DNA from: Niastella sp.
GTDB lineage: Bacteria; Bacteroidota; Bacteroidia; Chitinophagales; Chitinophagaceae
Assembly (NCBI GenBank): GCA_017744515.1
Contig: JAGIBF010000049.1
Span: 1 to 60,983, forward strand
Reading direction: 5' to 3'
Length of the DNA stretch: 60,983 bases
In this document: one piece after another, positions 7,433-17,244 of the stretch
Layout: each line of letters starts with the position of its first letter
How positions within the stretch are numbered: position 1 is the stretch's first letter
Notes under the pieces: generated by a model
Database searches by the model: none
Told to the model about the DNA's origin: nothing
The model's input: only the letters and a program-made list of their open reading frames with translations
Program-made: the position numbers and the translations under genes

Positions 7433-10400
7433 ATGAAAAACTGTACACCCTACTGGAGGAAGTGGCATGTTCACGCCACGCTATTACTTCTCCTCTTTTC
7501 CTTTTTATCATTTACGGGTTCAGCGCAATTGGTGGCCAAAGGTCTTACGGCTTCCAACGGAACGTTTATTGGCTTTTACCAATACACGCCGTATGACTAC
7601 AACCCCAATCAGAACCCCAAGTATCCGGTCATCATCTTCCTGCATGGAATTGGTGAGCGCGGAAACGGTACTACTGACCTGAAGAACGTTTTGAACAATG
7701 GTACGCCCAGGAACATCAACGAGGGGCATACCATGCGTTTCTTCTGGAATGGTAAATGGGAAACCTTCCTGGTGCTCATCCCCCAGCTGTCTAATAACTA
7801 CGGCTGGTGGCAGGACTTCTATGTAGATGAGATGATCAAGTACGCAAAGGCCAACCTGAACATTGACCCCGACCGTATTACGCTCACCGGCTTAAGTCTT
7901 GGCGGGGGTGGTACCTGGAGTTGGTCAAGTGCCTCTGCGAACAATGCAAAGACCTTGAACTGTATTGGCGTTTGTTGCGGTACCTGTCCGAACACGGGCC
8001 TGTTTCCCAACTTAGTAAACGCCAACCTGCCCATCTGGGCCTTCCACGCGTCGAACGACGGGATGGTGGGTGCTGGTTGTACTACCGGAGCGATCTCAGC
8101 GCTCAACAACCTGAACCCGGCTGTGAAGCCCTATATGACCATCTGGCCCGACGGCGACCACTTCATCTGGGGCCGTGTTTATGACACGGAGTATAACTGG
8201 CAAAACCCCAACATATATGAGTGGTTCCTGGGTCAAAACAGGACATTCCCTGTCAATAAACGTCCCAATGCCAATGCAGGGGCGCCTCAAACCATTACAA
8301 CAGGATTAGGAACAGTAACACTGGATGCCTCCGGTTCTACGGACGAGGATGGCACTATTGTAAGATACATTTGGACAAAACTCTCGGGACCTAATTATGG
8401 CAGCATTGCCACTTCAGTTTCTACGAATGGTAAGGCTACTGTAACCGGGTTGATCTCTGCCGGTACTTATGAGTATCAGGTGAAGGTGGTGGATAACAGG
8501 GCTGAATGGACTTTTGCCACTGTTAAGATCACCGTTAACCCCGGCGCAGGCCCTAACCAGGCGCCTACTGCCAATGCTGGTGCTGATATTACCATCAACC
8601 AGCCTGCTACAACCGCTACTTTGAATGGCACAGCTTCATTCGATCCTGAAGGAAGAATGGCTTCTTATACCTGGACCAAAGTTTCAGGACCTACCGGTGG
8701 CAGTATTACCAATGCCAATGCAGCCACAGCTACGGCTACCGGCCTGACGCTCGGTACTTATGTTTTCCGTCTGGAAGTAAAAGACCAGGAAGGCCTGAGT
8801 GGTAGTGATGAAGTGAAGGTGACTGTAAACGGTCCTAATCAACCGGGTGTTGTTTCAGCCGGCGCTGATATTGTGATCGCACTGCCTACCACCAGCACTA
8901 CGCTCGATGGTTCCGCTTCTTACGATCCTGATGGAGCTATCAGTAAATATGAGTGGACAAAAGTAACTGGTCCACCAAACTTTACCATTGTCAGCCCTAA
9001 CAGCGCCACTACGGCATTGACCGGACTGGTACAGGGTGTTTATACTTTCAAGTTAACTATCTGGGATAATCTTTGGTCGCCGATCAGTGATATCGTACAG
9101 GTAACGGTGAATCCCGCTACCAGCAATCAGCCGCCTGTTGTGAATGCAGGTACTGATATTACGATCACGCTGCCGACTAATAGTACTACACTGAATGGTT
9201 CGGCTACTGATCCCAATGGTAATAATACCATTTCTACTTACAAGTGGACAAGGACTGCCGGACCTACACAGTTTACGCTGGCTAATAGTGATGCCGCCTC
9301 AACAGGGCTCAGCAACCTGGTAGCTGGTACTTATACATTTACACTGACTGTTACTGATAATGGTGGTTTGACCGGTACGGCTACCGTGAAGGTGATCGTG
9401 AATGCACCACCTAATCAGAAGCCTGTGGCCAATGCAGGCGCCGACCTGACCATTACTTTGCCAGCTAACAGTGTTACGCTCGATGCAAGTGGCTCTTCCG
9501 ACGCTGATGGCTTTATCAACAGTTACGCGTGGAGCCGCATTAGTGGTCCGACTCAATTTACGCTGGCGAATGCAGCTGCCGCCTCTACAGGGTTGAGTAA
9601 TCTTGTGGAAGGTACTTACGCATTTAAGCTGGTGGTTACTGACAATGGTGGTCTTACCGCTAATGATACAGTTTTAGTGACCGTGAAACCTGCTCCTGTA
9701 AATCAGGCACCGGTTGCGAAAGCAGGTGCAGATATCAATATTACCCTGCCTGCCAACAGTACAACGTTGGACGCGAGCGCCTCTACTGATCCTGATGGTT
9801 CAATAGTGGGTTATTCCTGGGCATGGATCGCTGGCCCTGCTCAATACACATTGGGTAATTCAGGTGCTGCGTCTACCAGCCTGAGCAACCTGATAGCCGG
9901 AACTTATGCGTTCCAGCTTACCGTGACTGATAATGGTGGACAAACCGGTAAGGATACGATCCGAATCACTGTAAATCCTGCTCCGGCAGTGAACCAACCG
10001 CCGGTAGCGAATGCAGGCACCGATATTTCCCTGAACCTGCCTACCAACAACACCACGTTGAATGGTTCTGCTTCTTCTGATGCAGACGGCAACATTACCG
10101 GTTGGTCATGGGCTAAGATCGATGGCCCTGCTGCATTTACGCTGAGTGCTACCAATGTTGCTTCGCCTTCATTGAGTGGCCTCGTACTGGGTACTTATAA
10201 GTTTGAATTGACAGTGACTGATGATGATGGCGCTACTGCCAAGGATACTGTATCTGTGACGGTAAATCCTGAGCCACCAAGCAATAACCAGCGTGCTGTA
10301 GCTGTTGCAGGTCCTGACGTAACAATTACCCTGCCTACCAACACTACAACCCTGGATGGTTCTGCTTCTTATGATCCTGATGGCACCATCAGTGCTTATC

Positions 10401-12856
10401 AGTGGTTCCAGATAACCGGCCCTTCTCAGTATACTATCGCCAATGACCGTGCCGCTACTACTGTGCTGAGCAACCTCGTAGAGGGTACTTACCAGTTCAA
10501 GCTGCGGGTATGGGATGGCGCCTGGGTACCGAGTGATGATACGATCAAGATCATTGTTAACCCTGAGCCAAACCGTGCACCGGTGGCCAATGCAGGTTCT
10601 GATATTACTATTACCCTGCCGGTTAACAATACCACCTTGAATGGCTCTGCTTCTACAGACCCCAATGGTGATAATACAATTGCTTCCTATGCATGGGCAA
10701 GGATCAGCGGACCTACTCAATTCACGCTGGCCAATGCCAATGCAGCTTCTACTGCCTTGAGCAATCTTGTACAGGGTACTTATGTTTTCGAGCTGACTGT
10801 TACTGATAATGGCGGTTTGAGTCATACAGACCAGGTACAGGTAATTGTAAATCCTATACCCAACAGGGCGCCTGTGGCCAATGCCGGTAGTGATATCAAC
10901 ATTACCCTGCCTACCAACAGCACCACGTTGAATGGTACGGCTTCTGCCGATCCGGAAGGTAATGGCACAATTGCTTCTTACAGCTGGGTTAAGCTGACTG
11001 GTCCTACACAATACAATATTGCCAATGCCGGCGCAGCTTCTACCGCTCTGAACAACCTGGCAGAGGGCACTTATACTTTCGAGCTGACCGTCACTGATAA
11101 TGGTGGTTTGAGCGATAAGGATACTGTATCTGTAAGGGTGAACCCGATACCAAACCGTGCGCCGGTTGCCAATGCGGGTGCAGACGTGAATATTCCGCTG
11201 CCCAACAACAGCACCACGCTGGATGGTACGGCTTCTACCGACCCGGATGGTAACAATACGATCGTTTCTTATGCCTGGACGCTGGTGAATGGCCCTGCGC
11301 AATACACGCTGGCGAATGCCAATGCGGCCACCACCCTGCTGAGCAACCTGGTAGAGGGTACATATACCTTCCAGTTGAAAGTGACCGATAATGGTGGCCT
11401 GACGGCTACCGACCAGGTGGTGATCATAGTAAGCCCGATACCAAACCGTGCGCCGAATGCCGATGCAGGCGCCGACAAGATCATTGCCCTGCCTACCAAC
11501 AGCGTAACGCTGGATGGTACAGGTTCAACTGATCCTGAAGGCAACAATACCATTGTTTCTTACAACTGGACAAAGGTTAGCGGTCCTGCCCAATTCACAC
11601 TGAGCAATCCGAATTCGGCCACTACCACGTTGAGCAACCTGGTAGAGGGTACTTATACTTTTGAACTGACCGTTACTGATAACGGTGGTCTGAGTGATGA
11701 AGACATCGTAGTAATTACCGTGAGCCCCAATCCGAACAGGGCGCCGGTAGCCAATGCGGGTGCCGACATTACGCTGACGCTGCCTAATAACAGCACTACG
11801 CTGGATGGTTCGGCTTCTTCTGACCCAGATGGAAATAACACCATTACTTATTCATGGTCGAAGACCGACGGCCCCGGCCAGTTCAACATTGCCAATGCTT
11901 TTGCAGCTTCTACGGCGCTGAGCAATCTGGCAGAAGGTGTGTATACGTTCGTATTAACCGTTACAGATAATTATAATGTGATCGACAGGGATACCGTGAA
12001 AGTGACGGTGATAGCTCCTCCGAACGTATTGCCGATCGCCAATGCAGGTGCAGACATCAGTGCCAATCTGCCTGATCCGGTGATCCAACTGGATGGTAGT
12101 GCTTCTACCGATCCTGATGGTACCATTGTATCGTATGCATGGACCAAGGTAGGCGGCCCCGGCGCTTTGACAATTATCAATGCTACTTCAGCAAGGCCTA
12201 CTATTGTAGGTGTAGAAGCTGGTGTATATGAGTTTGAGCTGACCGTGACTGACAACAGGGGCGGTACTGCGAAGGCCAGGGTAAAAGTTACTGTAGTGGC
12301 CAAGGGGAACAAAAAGCCGGTAGCTAATGCCGGTAAGGACATTCAGATAGCTGTACCCGCTACCACTGCCACCCTGAACGGTCAATTGTCTTACGACGAA
12401 GATGGCATCCTTGCGAGCTATACCTGGAAACAAGTGAAGGGTCCTGCTGCTGCAACCATCGGTGGTAATACGATGATCACTACGGCCAGCAACCTGCAGC
12501 CTGGTGATTACGTATTCGAGCTGACCGTTACAGACGCCAATGGCGCCACTGCAGCCGACAGCGTAACTGTATCTGTTGTGAACAACCTGCGCTACAACGA
12601 TGAGATTACGGTGTACCCGAACCCATCGCGTGGTTCTTCACAGATCACTATTCGCTGTATCACCGATACGCTGGGTACAGCCACACTGACGATCATGGAT
12701 CAGTTTGGCCGTCCTGTGGAAGTTCACAGACGCCTGAAAACGCAGTCGTACCAGGAGTTTCCGCTCAGGATCAGCCATCTCAGAAATGGTAATTACTATA
12801 TCGAAGTACAAATAGAGCGTAAGAAGAGAATGGTTGTTAAGTTTATTAAGCGTTAA
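7433..12856 (+). CDS. Giant secreted hydrolase with 15 PKD-like repeats and T9SS sorting domain
   Basis: 1807 aa. The signal peptide is about 1-31 (cleavage near GSA-Q). Residues 32-275 are an alpha/beta-hydrolase: FLHGIGERGNG, nucleophile Ser155 in GLSLGGG, a likely Asp in FHASNDGMVG and His in GDHFIW, with a Cys-rich GVCCGTCPN segment. About 277-1720 are 15 tandem PKD/REJ-like beta-sandwich repeats of roughly 90-100 aa, each with ANAGAD, TLDGSASTDPDG and TFELTVTDNGG blocks. Residues about 1727-1807 are a T9SS type A sorting domain (YPNPSRGSS, ending KFIKR), so export to the cell surface or medium by T9SS is expected. The substrate is unknown; the repeats may act as a stalk or sugar binder. 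A strong terminator follows. Confidence 0.92.
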   Translation: MKNCTPYWRKWHVHATLLLLLFSFLSFTGSAQLVAKGLTASNGTFIGFYQYTPYDYNPNQNPKYPVIIFLHGIGERGNGTTDLKNVLNNGTPRNINEGHTMRFFWNGKWETFLVLIPQLSNNYGWWQDFYVDEMIKYAKANLNIDPDRITLTGLSLGGGGTWSWSSASANNAKTLNCIGVCCGTCPNTGLFPNLVNANLPIWAFHASNDGMVGAGCTTGAISALNNLNPAVKPYMTIWPDGDHFIWGRVYDTEYNWQNPNIYEWFLGQNRTFPVNKRPNANAGAPQTITTGLGTVTLDASGSTDEDGTIVRYIWTKLSGPNYGSIATSVSTNGKATVTGLISAGTYEYQVKVVDNRAEWTFATVKITVNPGAGPNQAPTANAGADITINQPATTATLNGTASFDPEGRMASYTWTKVSGPTGGSITNANAATATATGLTLGTYVFRLEVKDQEGLSGSDEVKVTVNGPNQPGVVSAGADIVIALPTTSTTLDGSASYDPDGAISKYEWTKVTGPPNFTIVSPNSATTALTGLVQGVYTFKLTIWDNLWSPISDIVQVTVNPATSNQPPVVNAGTDITITLPTNSTTLNGSATDPNGNNTISTYKWTRTAGPTQFTLANSDAASTGLSNLVAGTYTFTLTVTDNGGLTGTATVKVIVNAPPNQKPVANAGADLTITLPANSVTLDASGSSDADGFINSYAWSRISGPTQFTLANAAAASTGLSNLVEGTYAFKLVVTDNGGLTANDTVLVTVKPAPVNQAPVAKAGADINITLPANSTTLDASASTDPDGSIVGYSWAWIAGPAQYTLGNSGAASTSLSNLIAGTYAFQLTVTDNGGQTGKDTIRITVNPAPAVNQPPVANAGTDISLNLPTNNTTLNGSASSDADGNITGWSWAKIDGPAAFTLSATNVASPSLSGLVLGTYKFELTVTDDDGATAKDTVSVTVNPEPPSNNQRAVAVAGPDVTITLPTNTTTLDGSASYDPDGTISAYQWFQITGPSQYTIANDRAATTVLSNLVEGTYQFKLRVWDGAWVPSDDTIKIIVNPEPNRAPVANAGSDITITLPVNNTTLNGSASTDPNGDNTIASYAWARISGPTQFTLANANAASTALSNLVQGTYVFELTVTDNGGLSHTDQVQVIVNPIPNRAPVANAGSDINITLPTNSTTLNGTASADPEGNGTIASYSWVKLTGPTQYNIANAGAASTALNNLAEGTYTFELTVTDNGGLSDKDTVSVRVNPIPNRAPVANAGADVNIPLPNNSTTLDGTASTDPDGNNTIVSYAWTLVNGPAQYTLANANAATTLLSNLVEGTYTFQLKVTDNGGLTATDQVVIIVSPIPNRAPNADAGADKIIALPTNSVTLDGTGSTDPEGNNTIVSYNWTKVSGPAQFTLSNPNSATTTLSNLVEGTYTFELTVTDNGGLSDEDIVVITVSPNPNRAPVANAGADITLTLPNNSTTLDGSASSDPDGNNTITYSWSKTDGPGQFNIANAFAASTALSNLAEGVYTFVLTVTDNYNVIDRDTVKVTVIAPPNVLPIANAGADISANLPDPVIQLDGSASTDPDGTIVSYAWTKVGGPGALTIINATSARPTIVGVEAGVYEFELTVTDNRGGTAKARVKVTVVAKGNKKPVANAGKDIQIAVPATTATLNGQLSYDEDGILASYTWKQVKGPAAATIGGNTMITTASNLQPGDYVFELTVTDANGATAADSVTVSVVNNLRYNDEITVYPNPSRGSSQITIRCITDTLGTATLTIMDQFGRPVEVHRRLKTQSYQEFPLRISHLRNGNYYIEVQIERKKRMVVKFIKR
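8255..12590 (+). repeat. Tandem DNA repeat array encoding 15 PKD-like domains
   Basis: Units of about 260-300 bp are recognisable by recurring words such as GGTACTTATAC, ACTGATAATGGTGG and GCCAATGCAGG. Repeats 9-13 (start NRAPVANAG) are most alike, which suggests recent expansion by unequal recombination. Repeats 3 and 8 carry a WD-type ending (TIWDNLW, VWDGAW) like that in the 13393 protein. Confidence 0.85.
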
Positions 12857-12891
12857 GCGATAAACAGAAACACTTAAACGCTGTAATATCT

Positions 12892-12930
12892 AAAGCGGGA
12901 CGACCGAAAAGTCGTCCCGCTTTTGTTTTT
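12892..12930 (+). terminator. Rho-independent terminator of the 7433 gene
   Basis: AAAGCGGGACGAC (12892-12904) and GTCGTCCCGCTTT (12911-12923) form a perfect 13-bp stem with loop CGAAAA, followed by a T-rich run. Confidence 0.92.
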
Positions 12931-13292
12931 TTGTACATCGAAATCCAATTATTAATTAAAACAGGTGCGCTGAAACCCTCTCGGGGCAAGCATTCCAGCA
13001 TACTGTCAAAAACACAATTAATGTATGAAGAACATCTCTGTAGAAGTACATACACACGCACTTGATCAGTGCAAAGAAAATTAGAACATCATTAAAATAA
13101 CGTGGCAATTTGTCGAGATTGGTATAGTAATTGCGACTTTTTATGCCGTTCAATCTTTCCCTATTTAAGCTCGGTAAGTCCAATAATAAGGCTCAATGAT
13201 TTTCACACGATCTTTCCCACGGCGTGAAGATGAGTAATTATAGCTAACCGGCCGCCATTTTTCCTTATTGCCTACAGTCGGGTTTTCCATTG

Positions 13293-13344
13293 CGATGATG
13301 CGTGTCATCGAAATGATCAGCATGGTTTCCATGCCAACTGATCA
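13293..13344 (+). promoter_or_regulatory. Two consecutive hairpins in the leader of the 13393 gene
   Basis: CGATGA (13293-13298) pairs with TCATCG (13305-13310). Then TGATCAG-CATGG (13314-13325) pairs with CCATG and, after a 4-nt bulge, CTGATCA, closing at about 13344. The structures end about 50 bp before the start codon. The 12931-13292 stretch has no gene; a 12-nt word TCGGTAAGTCCA at 13171 also occurs at 7392 before the paralogue. Confidence 0.4.
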
Positions 13345-13392
13345 AGAAGGGATCTTATTTCATAACCAATGTGCTAAAAGTTAGAATTCTCT

Positions 13393-16300
13393 ATGAAAAA
13401 ACTACTCCTGTGCCTGAGTGTGCTCGTAACGCTAACTGTATCCGCTCAGCAAGTACCCAAAAGCCTGACCGCCGCTAACGGTCAATTCATTGGCTTCTAT
13501 CAGTATACTCCTACTGATTACACAACAAGCAAAAAGTATCCGGTCATTATCTTCCTGCACGGTGTCGGTGAAAAAGGTAATGGAACCACCGAACTCGGTC
13601 GCCTGCTTGGTCTTGGCGTGCCTGGCGCCATCAATGGTGGTCACAACATGACCTTTACGTGGAATGGTAAGACTGAAACCTTCCTGGTACTGTCGCCTCA
13701 GCTTGATGGCAAGTATGGCAGCTGGCAGAATTTCTACGTGGAAGAAATGATCAATTACGCAAAGAAGAACCTTTCCATCGATGAAAACCGCATCTTCCTC
13801 ACCGGCTTAAGCCTTGGTGGTGGTGGTGTATGGTCTTATGCAGGTGCAACACTCGACAACGCGAAGAAACTCGCGGCTATCGGCGTTTGTTGCGGTACCT
13901 GTCCTGGTATCAACTTCTCCAACCTTACCAATGCCAACCTGCCTGTATGGGCGTTCCATGCGCAGGATGATGCAACGGTGGGTGCCGGTTGTACAACTGG
14001 CTCTATCTACAAGATCAATGAGCTGAACCCCGCAGTAAAACCCTACATGACTTTGTGGCCCGACGGTCAACACTGGATCTGGGGACGCGTGTACAGCACT
14101 GATTATTCCTGGCAAAATCCTAACCTGTATGAATGGTTCCTCGGACAAGACAAAAGCAAACCTGTTAACAAACGTCCGGTAGCCAATGCAGGCAACCCAT
14201 TATCAATACTTACCGGCCTTGGCATCGTTACGCTTAGTGGTGCCGGCTCAACCGACGAAGATGGCAAAATTGTACGCTATATATGGAGGAAAGTCTCCGG
14301 TCCTGCTTATGGTACTATTAATGCGTCCATTTCCCTGGATGGCAAAACAACTGTTACCGGCCTAAACTGGCCTGGTACTTACGTGTATGAACTGACAGTA
14401 GTAGATGACCGCGCAGACTGGTCAACTTCTACCGTAACTGTAACAGTGGGTTCTGGTGGCCCCACCAACCAGGCTCCTGTTGTTAATGCAGGTTCCAATC
14501 AGACCATCACCCTGCCTGCTTCTTCAGTAACACTGAATGGCTCCGCTACAGATGCCGATGGCTCTATCAGCAAATATGCCTGGACTAAAGTAAGCGGTGG
14601 CAATGCTACTTTCAGCAACGCTGGTGCTGCTTCTACTACGGTTTCTGGTTTGACAGAAGGAACTTACTCTTTCAGGCTTACTGCTACTGATAATGTGGGC
14701 GCTACCGGTTCCAATGATGTTACTGTAACTGTAAAAGCAGCTTCCAACCCCAGCAATCCGGCAACGAAAATTGCCAATGCAGGTCCTGACAAGTCTGTGA
14801 CTACTTCCAGCACCACATTGGATGGTTCCGGCTCTGTAAATCCTGATGGTCCGATCTATGCTTATACATGGGCTCAGATCAGTGGACCTTCTACTGCTTC
14901 ACTGGCAGACCCCAAAGCAAAATCAACCACTGCTTCCAACCTGAAATCAGGTAAATATAGCTTCAGCCTCACTATCTGGGACCACAACTGGAGGCCACAG
15001 GCTGATACGATGGTATTGACAGTTTCTGTCGATGCTACTCAACCGCCGCCCAGCAAACCAGCTGATAAGATCGCTGATGCAGGCGCCGACAGAACTATCA
15101 CACTGCCTACCAATAGTCTTACATTGGATGGCTCTGGCTCAGTAAATCCTGATGGCCCGATCTATGCCTGGACATGGGCGCAGATCAGCGGTCCTTCTAC
15201 TGCAACCATTGCAAATCCTAAAGCGCAATCCACCACTGCTTCTAACCTGAAAGCTGGTACTTACCGCTTCAGCCTCACCATCTGGGATCATAACTGGAGA
15301 CCACAGGCTGATACCATGCAGGTAGTAGTGAACAATGGTACAACTCCTCCACCTACGTCGGGCAAGATCGCTGACGCAGGTGACGACAGAAGCATTACTT
15401 TGCCTGTCAGCAGCCTGACATTGGATGGCTCCGGTTCAGTAAATCCCAATGGTCCGATCTATGCCTGGACATGGAAACAGATCAGCGGTCCTGTTACTGC
15501 TACACTGGCCAACGCCAAAGCGCAGTCAACTACCGCTTCCGGCCTGACCAAAGCTGGTACTTACCGCTTTAGCCTCACTACCTGGGATCATAACTGGAGA
15601 CCAGAAGCAGATACCATGCAGGTAGTTGTAAATCCTGCCAGCAGCTCTCCCAACCAATCGCTGGGTAAGATTGCCAATGCAGGTCCTGACCTGGATATAA
15701 CACTGCCTGATAATAGTGTAGTATTGGATGGCTCCAATTCAGTAAACCCTGATGGCCCGATCTATGCTTACACCTGGAACCAAATCAGTGGACCTACCAG
15801 CCCAACCATCAACAATGCCAAAGAGGCTATTGCCAATGTTACCGGTCTGGTTGCAGGTACGTATGTGTTCCGCTTCACTATCTGGGATCACACCTGGAGG
15901 CCTCAAGCCGACACTATGGAAATAGTGGTAAATGCAGCAGGCACATTCAGTGCTAAATCTGCCAGTGGTGCATCTGGTAATGGAACGATTGCCAATGCAG
16001 GTGCAGATATGACCGTAGTACTGCCTTCCAACAGCACAATCTTGAATGGAGGCGCTTCTGCCGATCCTAAGGGTGTGATCAGAGCATGGCAGTGGGTGAA
16101 GATCAGCGGTCCTGAGCAACACAATATCGCCAATGCTTCACAGTCCGTGACTACCCTGAGCAACCTGGTAGAAGGCACTTACCGCTTCAGCCTCACCGTA
16201 TGGGGTAATGACTGGAGACCTTTCGCCGACACCGTTGAGATCACTGTAGTGCAAGCTTCAGCCCTGACTGGTGGCAGCAACATCTCCGGCATCACCACTG

Positions 16301-16593
16301 CTCAAGCTGTAGAAGCTACCGCGAAAGCAACTGTTGCAGCAGACAAGCTGCTGGTGTATCCCAACCCGGCACAAGCACAGATCAATGTGCAAACCAACAG
16401 TGTTGTAACCGGTGCTTCTTTTGTGAACATTTATGATATGGCTGGCAAGCTGATCCTGAAAACAGGATTCCAGAAAGCGCAGCCGCTGCACCAACAGATC
16501 ATCAACGTTTCCAAACTGCTGCCCGGTGTTTATCACCTTGAAGTAGTGATCGATAATCAAAAACGCCTGAACAGCAAGTTCATCAAGCAATAG
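13393..16593 (+). CDS. Secreted hydrolase with 7 PKD-like repeats and T9SS sorting domain
   Basis: 1066 aa, a close paralogue of the 7433 protein. The signal peptide is about 1-18 (TVSA-Q). The hydrolase domain spans about 19-250, with FLHGVGEKGNG, nucleophile Ser140 in GLSLGGG, GVCCGTCPG, FHAQDDATVG and DGQHWIW. Seven PKD-like repeats follow to about residue 955. Four of them share a special form (GSGSVNPDGPIYAWTW and TIWDHNWRPQADTM) that differs from the main type in the paralogue. The end is a T9SS sorting domain (VYPNPAQAQINV, KFIKQ). It lies tandem to 7433 and was probably produced by duplication followed by repeat turnover. The substrate is unknown. Confidence 0.92.
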   Translation: MKKLLLCLSVLVTLTVSAQQVPKSLTAANGQFIGFYQYTPTDYTTSKKYPVIIFLHGVGEKGNGTTELGRLLGLGVPGAINGGHNMTFTWNGKTETFLVLSPQLDGKYGSWQNFYVEEMINYAKKNLSIDENRIFLTGLSLGGGGVWSYAGATLDNAKKLAAIGVCCGTCPGINFSNLTNANLPVWAFHAQDDATVGAGCTTGSIYKINELNPAVKPYMTLWPDGQHWIWGRVYSTDYSWQNPNLYEWFLGQDKSKPVNKRPVANAGNPLSILTGLGIVTLSGAGSTDEDGKIVRYIWRKVSGPAYGTINASISLDGKTTVTGLNWPGTYVYELTVVDDRADWSTSTVTVTVGSGGPTNQAPVVNAGSNQTITLPASSVTLNGSATDADGSISKYAWTKVSGGNATFSNAGAASTTVSGLTEGTYSFRLTATDNVGATGSNDVTVTVKAASNPSNPATKIANAGPDKSVTTSSTTLDGSGSVNPDGPIYAYTWAQISGPSTASLADPKAKSTTASNLKSGKYSFSLTIWDHNWRPQADTMVLTVSVDATQPPPSKPADKIADAGADRTITLPTNSLTLDGSGSVNPDGPIYAWTWAQISGPSTATIANPKAQSTTASNLKAGTYRFSLTIWDHNWRPQADTMQVVVNNGTTPPPTSGKIADAGDDRSITLPVSSLTLDGSGSVNPNGPIYAWTWKQISGPVTATLANAKAQSTTASGLTKAGTYRFSLTTWDHNWRPEADTMQVVVNPASSSPNQSLGKIANAGPDLDITLPDNSVVLDGSNSVNPDGPIYAYTWNQISGPTSPTINNAKEAIANVTGLVAGTYVFRFTIWDHTWRPQADTMEIVVNAAGTFSAKSASGASGNGTIANAGADMTVVLPSNSTILNGGASADPKGVIRAWQWVKISGPEQHNIANASQSVTTLSNLVEGTYRFSLTVWGNDWRPFADTVEITVVQASALTGGSNISGITTAQAVEATAKATVAADKLLVYPNPAQAQINVQTNSVVTGASFVNIYDMAGKLILKTGFQKAQPLHQQIINVSKLLPGVYHLEVVIDNQKRLNSKFIKQ

Positions 16594-16623
16594 GCTTACT
16601 TCTGATATCCTGAGAAAAGGCAC

Positions 16624-16657
16624 GGGCCGTCACGATAATATTGTGGCGGCCCTTTTT
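16624..16657 (+). terminator. Rho-independent terminator of the 13393 gene
   Basis: GGGCCGTCAC (16624-16633) and GTGGCGGCCC (16643-16652) form a stem with one G-T pair and are followed by five T. Confidence 0.85.
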
Positions 16658-17180
16658 ATTTTATAGCTGCAAGCTATGAGCTTCGAGTCGCTTACTACGC
16701 AGACATAATTCTCTCCTGCTGTTTTTGGCTAAAACTGCTCTTTTTCTCTTCAATACTATTTTCATACTCTATCTATACAGCATCCATACACCATCTATAC
16801 ACTATCCATACTCTATCTGTACCCTACCACTATCTCTCTCCACTTCATCCCTTACTTATTTCTTACTCCCCACATGCTGTATTTCTCCCTTACCGACCTG
16901 ACTCCTTCATCGCGCTTCTGCCATTTTTCTATTTCGCTACTTTCTTTGTCCTTTCTCTCTACTACCTTTCGCTTATCTTCTTTCTACCGACTTCTGTCAA
17001 TTCGCGGATTGATCTTCGCGGGTTTGCTGTACTGCTGTCAGTCATAGTATCAAGACAAACGTACGGGAAACGGAAGGGGTTTCCAAGCAGACATGACCGT
17101 TATTAGCACTCATGCTCCTTTTACTCCTTTCTATAGTATGGCTTTGGGGAAACGAATGTCTATCGTGTATCTATTACACC
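16658..17180. other. Intergenic stretch with strong pyrimidine bias
   Basis: About 520 bp with no gene. From about 16715 to 17000 the plus strand is mostly C and T, with recurring ATCTATAC and CCATAC words at about 16758-16815 forming a degenerate 10-14-bp repeat. It lies beyond the terminators of two convergent transcripts. Confidence 0.5.
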
Positions 17181-17189
17181 CATAAAAAA

Positions 17190-17216
17190 ATCCTCCCCCG
17201 CATAGCGGGGGAGGAT
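17190..17216 (-). terminator. Rho-independent terminator of atpDC
   Basis: ATCCTCCCCCGC (17190-17201) and GCGGGGGAGGAT (17205-17216) form a perfect 12-bp stem. Read on the minus strand it is followed by a run of seven T (A-run 17184-17190 on the plus strand). Confidence 0.9.
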
Positions 17217-17244
17217 CAAGACTATGGTTCGTATGAACGTTTAT

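Noticed and set aside
10169..11302. Long open frame on the minus strand inside the 7433 hydrolase gene
   Set aside because: It is the complement of the PKD repeat DNA; its length comes from repeat composition, and the plus-strand protein has clear domains.
12956..13183. Minus-strand frames in the gap between the two hydrolases
   Set aside because: Short, no motif, and they overlap the regulatory region of 13393.
16715..17000. CRISPR-like array in the pyrimidine-rich spacer
   Set aside because: The repeats are short and degenerate, with no constant repeat and unique spacer pattern and no cas genes.
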